A stretch of 64,000 nucleotides of DNA from Symsagittifera roscoffensis (lineage: Eukaryota > Xenacoelomorpha > Acoela > Convolutidae), in NCBI RefSeq assembly GCF_963678635.1, contig NC_087069.1, positions 9,186,633 to 9,250,632 on the forward strand, in the 5' to 3' direction. The position numbers and the translations under genes were made by a program. Within the stretch, counting starts at the first letter, position 1. Every line of letters starts with the position of its first letter. The notes under the pieces are model-generated. The model worked only from the letters and a program-made list of their open reading frames with translations, had not been told where the DNA came from and searched no databases. Positions 54,401-64,000 of this stretch are shown piece after piece.

Positions 54401-56677
54401 TTTAATATTGTATCAGTATCTAATTTTTTTTTTTTCAAAACTGCTTTACTTTGGTCTTTGAGGGTTAACAGAAAAGTGATTCAAAAAATTTACCGAATTT
54501 TTTTCAGCTATAGTTTTACATTATTTAGGTGTGCCACTAACTTTAAAGTCAACATCTAGGAGTGGCAGTAATCTCCACTAATAATTACGTTTGATTTAAC
54601 TTGACAAGTCATAAAAAGGAAAACATTAATGATTGTGCGCTCCGAGTTAAAAAAAATTGTATATGAGAGATGACTGTGTATATAATGAAAGATCTCATTA
54701 TCACTTCGAAAGTTGGAAAATTTTTTGTTCTTTTTATTTCAAAACACGCGAAAACGAAAGTGGTTGGTTGTATTCTGTACCAACCAAGCAAGCGTGCTGA
54801 TAAACCTGAATTGAACATCAGTTCAACCCGTCATCGCTTCAAAACTTCATCAACGTTGGTAAATCGGGGGTTGATAAAAGCTAACTAAGGGAATTGATAA
54901 AATGTTTCTGGAGTTAGATGAAAGTTTTCTTTTTGATACGTTTTTCTGAAGAAAAATGCTTTAAATACAAATCACTGTCAAACAAGAAACAATTCTACAC
55001 AGCTCATTCAAAAATATGAAATTGATCATTCAAAAATTATTTCAAATTTTTGTGTTCGGATGGTTTTTTCACCAGACCAACTTCGACTTTCAACCAGCCA
55101 TTTTTGACAGGATTTTTAAAACATTAGGAGGATAAACTGTGCGCTGAATCGGCGCACAAAATTTGTGTCTGTTTCTTCCTGGATTCCAGAGACAAATCTT
55201 CAAACATTATCCAAAATTCCCTGGATTCCCTGTAAAAAAAATTTCGTGGTTACCGCATACAATTACCTGTAACATAAACTTTGTCAGCACCTTGTCAGCC
55301 CAAAGGTTTGGGTTTCTAATCTATAGCAAAACATAATTTTAAATCAAGGACCTAAACATTGTCAATGGAATCCACAAACAAATCTTAACACATTAGTAAA
55401 CTGAATTGGTGGATGTCACCCTTTACTACTTGGGGTACACAGACCAGCAAGCATTTTTTAATCACGTTTTTGAGACCGAACACCGAAGATATTCATTATT
55501 TTAAGTTGATGAATTGAGAAGGTTTGGAAACACAACATACATCAACTCGCCGATTTAGGTCTTTTTTTTGGTTTTCCATCAACCCCAAATGATTATCTAG
55601 CTCTCAAAAAAAATTCATATGAGGTGTGATAAGGGATGAAATGATAAAGTGAATACAAATCATGAGTCCAATATTTGATTTGAGTCGAGAGTTAAATCAA
55701 ACCATGAGGGAAATAATTGAGATGAGATGGAATAGCACATCCTATATACTATTATGATGGAGTAGTCGCTCGAAAAAGCCGCTTTGATAGGCAGCCCCCG
55801 CATGCGTATAGTTTGTAACGAATTGAAAATATAAAAGTTTTCAATCCAAAATCTCGCGAAACGATTTGAGTTCGAAAATTTTCAGACTAAGAATTGTATA
55901 ACTTTGTCGTTTGTATCAAGAAAAATGCCCATTAGCAACTATATTTGCCATTAATTGTTATTCATCAAACTAAATTTTTGAGTTTTTTTTAGTTATTCAC
56001 CTTCAAAAACCGTGAGAAGAGAGGTTTTAGGAGAAACGAACAAAAAATAGACTGAAATCACAATGAATCATTTTTTTGAATGCCTAACTCATAATTAATA
56101 AACAATTTTAGAGCTTTAAATGTCTAATTCTCAAGGGACTCTATCGTAGTAGTACCCTTTTGTCTGGAGCGTAAAATTTATTTTTAACATTTTATTTTAA
56201 ATTGCGTAATTGTGAAAAATAAAAAGTGGAGAAATCGAAAAATAAATTGTATTCTTTGAAAAACAAGTGAAGAGAGATGGGATTCAAACCTACGCTCGGA
56301 GGCCGCACTGGATGAGCCTCAACCACTCGGTCACTCTGTCTTAAAAACTCTTTTACTCAAGCAACACTGAACGAACGATATTTTCAATAAGATTAACTCA
56401 GTGACCTTTCAAATTTGCATTTAAACAATAGCTTTTATGGTTAATGAGTGTGCTCTTGAATGCGATGAATTTAGTGAACGCGATATTAGGCGAAGAAAAA
56501 AGGGATGAACTGTTAACTTTTCTGAAAATGAAGAATTTGATTGGTGAGTTTAAAAACCGGTAAAGTATGGTAGAGGGATCCAATTTTGCCAGGCTATTTT
56601 AACGAATAGATTTATGTGATCTATTAAAAAGAACAATTACTCCTTGATGTTGAAACGTCTTTTTTGTTAGGAAAATT
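54401..56677. repeat. 2.28-kb tandem repeat, unit 3
   Basis: Third unit, with a small deletion near 55830. Ends GTTAGGAAAATTT, where the other units enter the next copy; unique sequence follows. Confidence 0.9.
56270..56340 (-). tRNA. tRNA-like sequence, unit 3
   Basis: Same boxes as unit 1; degenerate anticodon arm. Confidence 0.5.
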
Positions 56678-58434
56678 TAATTTTAATCCATTTTGAAGTG
56701 TAGCGTATAACATCATAGTTGCTTAGCCCAAAATTATCTGCCATAACCTATGGAATTTAACAAAAATTGCCAAAATTAGAATATTTTTGGGATTTAAGAT
56801 CATAAAGTTAAATTTTTCATGTCAAAACAAATTTTTTGCTAAAAAAATTTTTCAGGTCGTTTTTTTGTTTGCTTCTCGCTGGTGGGTAGGTTTTTTCAGC
56901 ATAGCATCGTTACAAGACTACTTTTCATTGGTTGCTATAGAAATTGTTCTGCGTAAAGGAAAATGAATGAGGTCGGCTTATCGAAAAAAGAAAGGAAATC
57001 TGAGCATTTGGAGTCTCGGGAAAACGCGATGTTTTTTGGCCTGTTTTTTTTTTACAAAGTTTGTGCGATTTTTTCAGAATTTTTTCTGCTCACCAAACTG
57101 TTCTGATACATAATCTTTTTTCTGTTTTGTACACGTGTTTACTACTGAGTCAGCACAAAGTTTACGCATGAGCTTGTCTGTGTTTTGGCGTGATGGTCAT
57201 TCCGTTCGAAACCTACTTTTTACGTTTTTGTTATCTTGATGGTTTTGGTTCTTTGCTATATTTTATACAATTTTTAGTTGTTGGGCTCTTGAGTCAAACC
57301 TAGAGGTTTTTGGTCTTGTGGCTATTGGGTGTTTTCGTACTGAAAAAATTTTGCAGTTTTTTCTGAGCAAACGTGTAATTTTTTCTTGGTTTATAATTGT
57401 CCAAATATGTTACTAGCTAGTGGTAAGTCAATTGGTTTTTACGTTGTCTTTTTGTACATGTAAGTAGAATGAAGTTTTTATCTGAAAAACCCAATGGACA
57501 ATATAGTATCTCAATTAGATCAGACTATATTTTATGCTCCCCGGCAAAAAAAAGAATCGTTGACTTGATGAGGAAGAAAAACTAAAAAAATTGATTGAAA
57601 GAACTGAGATCGAACTTGGTTGCTTAACAGGAATAGAAATTGAAAGTAAGGACAGGAATTGAGATTGTTTGGTATTTAAACTGGTAGCTGACCAACTTAG
57701 TAATTGAGATTGAACTTGCTGGTGACAACCTAGTAAAAAAAAGTTATAATTTAAAACGCTTGCTTTTTTATTCATACATGTAAACGGAAACCGCAAAAAA
57801 ACTGCGAATTCCATTCACAAATTGCGGATCCACTTACAATTTGTTTGTGGAGTCGAAAACAGCAAAAAGATCCAATTTGAGTTGCAATGTTGCGGATTCC
57901 GCAAAAATCCTGATTTTGGTCTGTTGTGAAATGCGCTTGCAGTGCACAGAATGCACACTTGTTTGGCCTTGTAATAAAAATTACGAGCGCTCTGAGCTCA
58001 AATCTAATTGGATGTTTTACATGTGATCAAGTTTTACAAGGTTATGGCGATTTGATAAATAACGCGCGATTTGTTCTGTGCTTGTGGTACGCACTTTAAT
58101 GATAGATACATACTGGAACTCATTAAAGGATACCTGGGCTAGTTAAGTTACGTTTAGTTAAAGTGTAGCCATATTAAAATCACAAGTTATGTAATAGTAC
58201 AAATCTAAATCAGTAATCGTAAAACTACGAATACCGATTTACGGCCTTGGGTCGATTCATGCAAACTTCGACAGTCTGTCAATCATACACGGTGGTAAAC
58301 TCACTTGTCGAAAGACCTGTGTTGATCACTACTTCTAAAAAACTTGATGCTACAACTTGAATTCAAAGAAATATGTTTACGATCAACTTTATCACGTATT
58401 GTTTTATCAAAAAAGCATATAGCTCCTTCTGTGG
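56678..58434. other. No supported gene
   Basis: AT-rich. A repetitive GAATTGAGATTGAACTTG-like patch at about 57590-57720 yields a spurious minus-strand frame. GGATTCCGCAAA words near 57891 recall the repeat at 200-325. Confidence 0.4.
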
Positions 58435-58672
58435 TTCCTTGTTAACCATACGTCGCGCCATATATGTTTCCATGGTAACCATACGTCGCGCCATGCATGA
58501 TGTCATAGTAACCATAAATCGCAAGCATTCATGATGATATATCACTTTTTAGCTTAATTAAGGGGATCCAAATTCGATATTTTTAAGAGGGCAGCTAAAA
58601 AAAGTTATGTCACCATGAATGCTTGGCTTGCAATTTATGTTTACTATGGCATCATGCATGGCACGACGTATG
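58435..58672. repeat. CATACGTCGCGCCAT tandem and inverted repeat
   Basis: GTAACCATACGTCGCGCCAT occurs twice in tandem with a third partial unit (58441-58530). An inverse copy (ATGAATGCTTGG...CATCATGCATGGCACGACGT) lies at 58614-58672, making an imperfect hairpin with arms of about 50 bases. Confidence 0.65.
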
Positions 58673-58859
58673 CACATTTTGATCGACCCAGGCTGATAGA
58701 AATATGGCATTTTCTTCGTCATTCTTGGATAATTGGCTAGAAAAATTCTTCTGGTAACCCGGGGCCGAGGTCCGCGACACATGTTGCGACCAAAATGGGT
58801 TGTCTGCGACCGAAATTCCATCGTCTCGCTAAAGGCTTGAGTCGCACAAAGTCGTAACA

Positions 58860-60380
58860 TGGTTCACGCAATATCGCCACATAGCTAAATTGGGTCGCGC
58901 AAAGTCGCAACTTAGGTCGCACAGAGTCGCAACATGAGTCGCGCAAAGTTGCAACATGCGTCGCTCAAAGTCGCAACACGCGTTTTGCAAAGTCGCAATA
59001 TGGATCTCGCAAAGTCGCAACATGCGTCGCTCAAAGTTCCAACACGTTTCGCGCAAAGTCGCAACATGGGTCGGGCAAAGTCGCAACATGGGTCGCGCAA
59101 AGTTGCAATATGAGTCGCGCAAAGTCGCAACATGCTTCTGGCAAAGTCGCAACATGGGTCGTGCAAAGTCGCAACATGCGTCGGGCAAAGTTCCAATATG
59201 GGTCGTGCAAAGTCACAACATGCGTCGGGCAAAGTTGCAACATGGGTCGTGCAAAGTCGCAACATGCTTCTGGCAAAGTCGCAACATGGGTCAAGCAAAG
59301 TCGGAACATGGGTCGTGCAAAGTCACAACATGCGTCGGGCAAAGTTGCAACATGGGTCGTGCAAAGTCACAAAATCAGTCCCACGGTTCATTATCCCAAT
59401 GCAGAGGATGCACAAGCGTGCAAAGTCACAGCATACGTCGGGCAAAGTTGCAACATGGGTCGTGCAAAGTCACAACATGCGTCGGGCAAAGTCGCAACAT
59501 GCTTCTGGCAAAGTCGAATAAAAAATAGAGGATAAAAAAATAGAGGATAGAATTTCACGAATATGCGAAAAGTAAACAAAAAAAACCCGAGAAAATAAGG
59601 AGAAATGGCCTCAAAATCGGTCCCACGGTTCATTATCCCAATGCAGAGGGTGCACAAGCGTGCAAAGTCACAACATGCGTCGGGCAAAGTTGCAACATGG
59701 GTCGTGCAAAGTCACAACATGCGTCGGGCAAAGTCGCAACATGCTTCTGGCAAAGTCGCAACATGGGTCAAGCAAAGTCGGAACATGGGTCGTGCAAAGT
59801 CACAACATGCGTCGGGCAAAGTTGCAACATGGGTCGTGCAAAGTCACAAAATCAGTCCCACGGTTCATTATCCCAATGCAGAGGATGCACAAGCGTGCAA
59901 AGTCACAGCATACGTCGGGCAAAGTTGCAACATGGGTCGTGCAAAGTCACAACATGCGTCGGGCAAAGTCGCAACATGCTTCTGGCAAAGTCGAATAAAA
60001 AATAGAGGATAAAAAAATAGAGGATAGAATTTCACGAATATGCGAAAAGTAAACAAAAAAAAATCCGAGAAAATAAGGAGAAATGGCCTCAAAATCAGTC
60101 CCACGGTTCATTATCCCAATGCAGAGGATGCACAAGCGTGCAAAGTCACAACATGCGTCGGGCAAAGTTGCAACATGGGTCGTGCAAAGTCACAACATGC
60201 GTCGGGCAAAGTCGCAACATGCTTCTGGCAAAGTCGCAACATGGGTCGTGCAAAGTCGCAACATGGGTCGTGCAAAGTCACAACATGGGTCGTGCAAAGT
60301 CACAACATAGGTCGTGCAAAGTCGCAACCTGGATCGCGCAAAGTCGCAACATGTTCGCACAAAGTCGCAACATAGACAGC
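58860..60380. repeat. 22-bp minisatellite with 478-bp higher-order repeat
   Basis: Unit GGGTCGTGCAAAGTCGCAAC plus AT, about 55 copies with variants (CGTCGGGC, CTTCTGGC). CAGTCCCACGGTTCATTATC marks occur at 59375, 59618, 59853 and 60096, so a 478-bp block is duplicated. Since 22 is not a multiple of 3, all frames on both strands stay open, which explains the many overlapping Cys-rich and Lys/Ser-rich frames; I call none of them. Confidence 0.9.
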
Positions 60381-61088
60381 GTGAGTCAAGTCGGTCAAAA
60401 CATATCAAGCCTGGGTCGACACGGTCGGAACATACCATTTTTGGTCGAGTCGATCAAAACATAAACTGCAAATCTCGACCCGAAAATGCGAAAGTTGAGC
60501 AAATCATTTTGGTCGCGCAAATTTGCAACATATTGCTTTTGAGTTGCGCAAAATCGCAAATTGCTTTTTTTGTCGGGCAATATCCTGCAAATATTTCGGT
60601 CGCGCAAAGTCGCAACATACCAATTTTGTGTCGCAATGGTTGCAACATACCTTTTTTGGGTCCCGTAAAGTCGCAACTTATCTGTTCTGGGTCGGGCAAA
60701 GTTGAGGAAATACTTCGGTCGCACAAAGTCGCAAGGGTTGCATTATAAGTCTCCAACCTCGACCCGGGAATCTTTTTAAAGTTCAAATTTGCGACCCAAA
60801 ATTACTTCAAATCCTCCAAGAGATGCCGTGCTTGATGATCCTCCAACTACACCTGAAAAGAGCTACTTACACAATCAACTTCACTATATTTTGTTTTATC
60901 TAAACTGCATATAACCCTCCTGAGAGAAATTTGAACTTTTCCTTCTCATTCGTGGATAAATGGCTTGGAAAATTCTCTCAGGTAATCAGTTTGAAAGAGA
61001 AACACAACCCAAATCTACTTATAAAACCACCAGGTGATGTCGTACTTGACAATTTTCCAAATAAACCGGAAGAGAAAGGCAATACAGA
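60381..61088. other. Degenerate GGTCGCGCAAA repeats; no gene
   Basis: Decaying minisatellite-like words (GTCGCGCAAAGTCGCAACAT) up to about 60740, then unremarkable sequence. Confidence 0.5.
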
Positions 61089-61226
61089 AGCTGCGGTCAA
61101 ATAAAAAAATAGAGGATAGAATTTCACGAATATGCGAAAAGTGAACGAAAAAAATTCCGAGAAAATAAGGAGAAATGGACTCAAAATCAGTCCCACGGTT
61201 CATTTTCCCAATGAAGAGGATGCACA
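61089..61226. repeat. Third copy of the minisatellite spacer
   Basis: AATAGAGGATAGAATTTCAC to CAGTCCCACGGTTCATTTTC matches the spacers at 59520-59645 and 60000-60123, here without 22-bp units around it. Confidence 0.75.
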
Positions 61227-61320
61227 ATGTTTTGCTTCCTAGAACTGGAATGAAGGAAAATGTTTCTTCAAAAAATACCTTTAGAGAAGGCGCTTTGAAC
61301 TAACCTATAGGTTACTTTGA

Positions 61321-61560
61321 AAATGGGTTGCAACCCGGGTCGAGATCCCGCTCAAAAACCGCTCAAGATATGGGCGGTTTGAGCGGTTTTCCAGTAAAAT
61401 TTGAGCGGTTTGAGCGGTTTGGGCGGTTTTTTCGGAAAAACCGCCCAAACCGCTCAAATCTTGCTTAAAAAACCGCTCAAAAACCGCTTGTTTCTTGCGG
61501 TGATTTTTGAACGGTTTTTCAAGCAAGATTTCAGTTGTTTTTAAGCGGTTTTTGAGCGGT
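61321..61560. repeat. GAGCGGTTT repeat region with perfect hairpin
   Basis: Many GAGCGGTTT/GGGCGGTTT words in both orientations. Bases 61409-61431 and 61436-61458 are perfect inverse complements (23 bp) around the loop TCGG. Confidence 0.85.
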
Positions 61561-61699
61561 CTTATAAAGAAAACAGATTGAAACCAACAAAAAGGCCTGG
61601 AAAGATATTGTGACGCTAATATGCAGTTGAAATACTACCCGAGTTGACCTCCATATACTTATCTTACATTTCCCCACTTCGAAAAAGCTTTTCTTACAA

Positions 61700-62130
61700 T
61701 TTCCTACATCAAATGTATGGAAAAATGCGAATCATAAAATTTTCATACAATTTCAAAAAACCATTGAAAAAAGATTCAATATAGTTTCTCCGGCTATTTG
61801 AACCAAATAAAACGGTCTGGTAAGAAAAAATAACTACGTTTATTTTTTTTTGGAAAAAAATGGTTATCCTAGAATTTCCATATAGGAAATTGTATGATAA
61901 CCATTTTTTCATGAAAGGCAAGGTTTTCAGAAACTTGTTAAAACTTGTTTTTGAAACAAAATTATATTATTTAAGAGTACTTTTGCTCAATTTAAAGCAC
62001 ATTGCTCATCAAAAACGAAAATTTAGTTTGAAGCTAATAAAATGATTATCATACAATTTCCATATATGAAAATTGTATGATAATCATTTTTTCATAAAAG
62101 GCAAGATGTTCAGAAACATGTTAAAATTTG
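61700..62130. repeat. Palindromic ATACAATTTC elements, duplicated
   Basis: Bases 62041-62059 and 62070-62088 are perfect 19-bp inverse complements (AATGATTATCATACAATTT). A diverged version lies at about 61858-61910. Both are followed by TTTTTTCATGAAAGGCAAG-like sequence, so a unit of about 182 bp is tandemly duplicated. Confidence 0.7.
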
Positions 62131-62431
62131 TTTTTAATCAAATTTAAAGTAATTTTAATGTACAAAGAAAATTAACAGTAGAAAGAAGTAATCAGGTCTA
62201 CTTTTCTGCTGGAAATAAAATGATTTTCTGCAATCTTTCCCGGCTAGTGTTTCAATTCAGGTGGCGTTGTGCAAATGGACGTTAAATGCGAAGAGTTGTA
62301 TCCTCCGAGACCTAATTAATCGAACGAGCGAGTGAACAATACTGCAATAAATCATGAAACGACTAGACGGAAGCATTCACCCGAGAAAACAAGAAACATC
62401 GCACTAAAATTACTTCGACGGAGTCTACGTC

Positions 62432-63726
62432 CCCGCATCCAGTTTCATGCGTTAATAATCGATTATTTTACGATTTTAGTACGTCTCACTAAAATTGAGA
62501 AACAATCGATTTTAATCAATTAATAATCGATTATAATCTCTCTTTTTCAAATCAAATCATAATTAATTATAATCCACTATAATCGATTATAATCGATTAT
62601 TTATTCGTCTATTTTTGGATACAAATATAATCAATTATAATTGATTATCCATTATTTTATTCAAATTTCTATTTCATTATTTTTTTTGCACAAGAATCCA
62701 TTATAATAGATTATAATTGAATATAATCCCTTTTGTTTGTCCATTTTTGTCTTCGAAAGTGCATCTAAATTGGTTATATTTTATGCTTTTTGTGGACGTT
62801 GGTTCCTATGAAAAGAGAGAAAATTTTTTAAAAAAGTTTTCCAATTAATTCAAATTTATAATTTTTTTTTTCATTTCTTCCCCATTAGAGTTGTTTTGTG
62901 ATGCATATCTTAAGCTCTTTTAATTACCAAAACATCAGCAAAATGATTTAGTTTCGTGATTGATTCGGAAAATCATTTTTCATCCACCGCGAGGACCTTT
63001 CCACTCATATGAAAGGATCTCTATGAAACCTTTGTTTCGTGGTAAAACTTTATGTTCAGATGAACCAAAGTGTTCAAGAGATCTCTCTTTTTGAGATTTT
63101 TTTATTGACACAAAAATAATAACCCATAAGATAAAAATGAATATAGGAAAATTTCTGCAATATAAGAGATTATAATCGATTATAATCGATTATGATTAAT
63201 TTTAAGGGTTGTTAGTAAGAATAATAAAAAATTATAATCAATTATAATCGATTAAAAGAGATTATAATCTCTTGGAAAATATCACGATTATAATCAATTA
63301 TAAATCGCTTAAACACCTACTTTTGGTAATTATAATCGATTATAATTGTCAAAAAATCATCATAATAATCCGTTATAATCGGTTATTTACGCCTAAACTT
63401 TTTTTTTTTTTGATCAAACGTTAAATTTTTAAATCATCAAATCAAAATAAATTGGTTTCGAATGGTGCTTGTTTTTCGTTGCTTGTTCACAGTTGTCATC
63501 CTGTGTTTTTATCTTCAAACATCTCATATTCTTCGAAATATTATGCAAATGGTGTCGAAATTCTAATATCATAGGAGTCAGTTATGCGCGATGAAAGCCC
63601 CAGTTAACAGCTTGTGAATTTTTAGAATGCCATTCCAATTGTGTAACCGTCCTCAACGCCGAGGGATCGCCATTTGGATCTTGTGCCTCTGATGCAAATG
63701 CATTTACGCCTAAACTTGGATGCGGG
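62432..63726. mobile_element. MITE-like element, copy 2 (inverted, interrupted)
   Basis: Inverse complement of 1511-2488, from CCCGCATCCAGTTTCATGCG to GCCTAAACTTGGATGCGGG. A 301-bp insertion (63401-63701) interrupts it near the right end. The outer terminal 9 bases are recovered after the insertion. Confidence 0.75.
63401..63701 (-). pseudogene. Retroposed sequence with A-tail and 16-bp target duplication
   Basis: Flanked by ATTTACGCCTAAACTT at 63385-63400 and 63702-63717. On the minus strand it ends in a poly(A) run (T-run at 63399-63411). Its 5' part (63701-63582) is open for 39 codons to a TAA, reading SEAQDPNGDPSALRTVTQLE then WHSKNSQAVNW, followed by about 170 bases like a 3' UTR. This fits LINE-mediated retroposition of the 3' end of an mRNA, though a SINE cannot be excluded. 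Parent gene not recognised. Confidence 0.6.
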
Positions 63727-64000
63727 TCGTCGGAGTTTCAAAAAATAATTTCAGCAAAACTCGGAACAAGATCTAACAAGAGACCCCAAAAGTAAACTCG
63801 ATGACTTCTGATCATATTTGGCAATTTTAATCAATCAAAAGCCACGCTTCAACTACCGGTTTGCATTCCGACGAAGGTATATAAGAACCTAACTAAAATT
63901 AAGCTGGATAAATTTTTTCAGTTTTCCTCAACTGAGTTTTACCTGTTAACCGCATGGAACGATTTGAGCCCAAAATTAGCAAATAATTTTGCGCCTTATT
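63727..64000. other. No gene seen at right edge
   Basis: Mixed sequence to the window end, no supported frame. Confidence 0.4.

Noticed and set aside
57515-57814. 99-codon minus-strand Ser/Phe-rich frame
   Set aside because: Produced by an imperfect GAATTGAGATTGAAC repeat; no coding sign.
58829-60724. Many long overlapping frames on both strands with Cys or Lys/Ser repeats
   Set aside because: A 22-bp repeat without stop codons keeps all frames open; periodicity explains them fully.

Overview
The window looks like AT-rich nuclear DNA from an invertebrate animal. It carries intron-interrupted fragments of an animal-type bHLH-PAS regulator with TTTCAG/TTTTAG-like splice acceptors, an LTR retroelement with an envelope gene, MITE-like and retroposed sequences, minisatellites and large tandem duplications. 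I see no bacterial operon structure, rRNA gene or CRISPR array. I cannot name the species.

Left part (1-28.8 kb). Dispersed repeats dominate. A 978-bp MITE-like element lies at 1511-2488. A 0.54-kb repeat family, called E here, occurs about a dozen times on both strands. An 8.43-kb segment is duplicated head to tail (6439-14870 and 14871-23313). Each copy holds three exons of a SIM/Trachealess-type bHLH-PAS gene that stops early in PAS-B and has no visible bHLH. Each copy also holds a nested 1.36-kb tandem made of E, a 105-bp exon-like block and a GTAATTGG minisatellite. To the right lie a small gene with a broken Tyr/Ser/Gly-rich segment (26741-27193) and a minus-strand Cys-rich open frame (27469-28053). 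A core of that Cys-rich frame recurs as decayed copies at base 2 and in the 50-56 kb array.

Centre (28791-47685). An 18.9-kb Ty3/gypsy-order LTR retroelement lies on the plus strand. It has 410-bp LTRs that look identical, a 4-bp target duplication (CCTC) and a primer-binding site. Its genes are a small basic protein, a 2606-aa Gag-Pol (zinc knuckle, protease, RT, RNase H, integrase) with a frame-shifted Pol tail, short hydrophobic ORFs, a 377-codon Pro/Ser-rich frame with no Met codon, an 872-aa Env-like glycoprotein, and a large unknown protein split over two frames. A strong splice donor follows its last stop codon directly. Neighbouring ORFs often overlap by 4-26 bases, twice as ATGA, which suggests coupled translation and/or splicing. 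Size, extra genes and intact ends make this the most interesting system in the window.

Right part (47.7-64 kb). Three tandem copies of a 2.28-kb unit (49840-56677) each carry a minus-strand tRNA-like sequence with A box, B box and T-run. Next come a 22-bp minisatellite with a 478-bp higher-order repeat (58860-60380), a GCGGTTT-rich region with a perfect 23-bp hairpin, and palindromes. The second MITE copy (inverted, 62432-63726) is itself interrupted by a retroposed, T-run-headed sequence flanked by a 16-bp target duplication. Apart from the retroelement genes, few intact genes can be supported.
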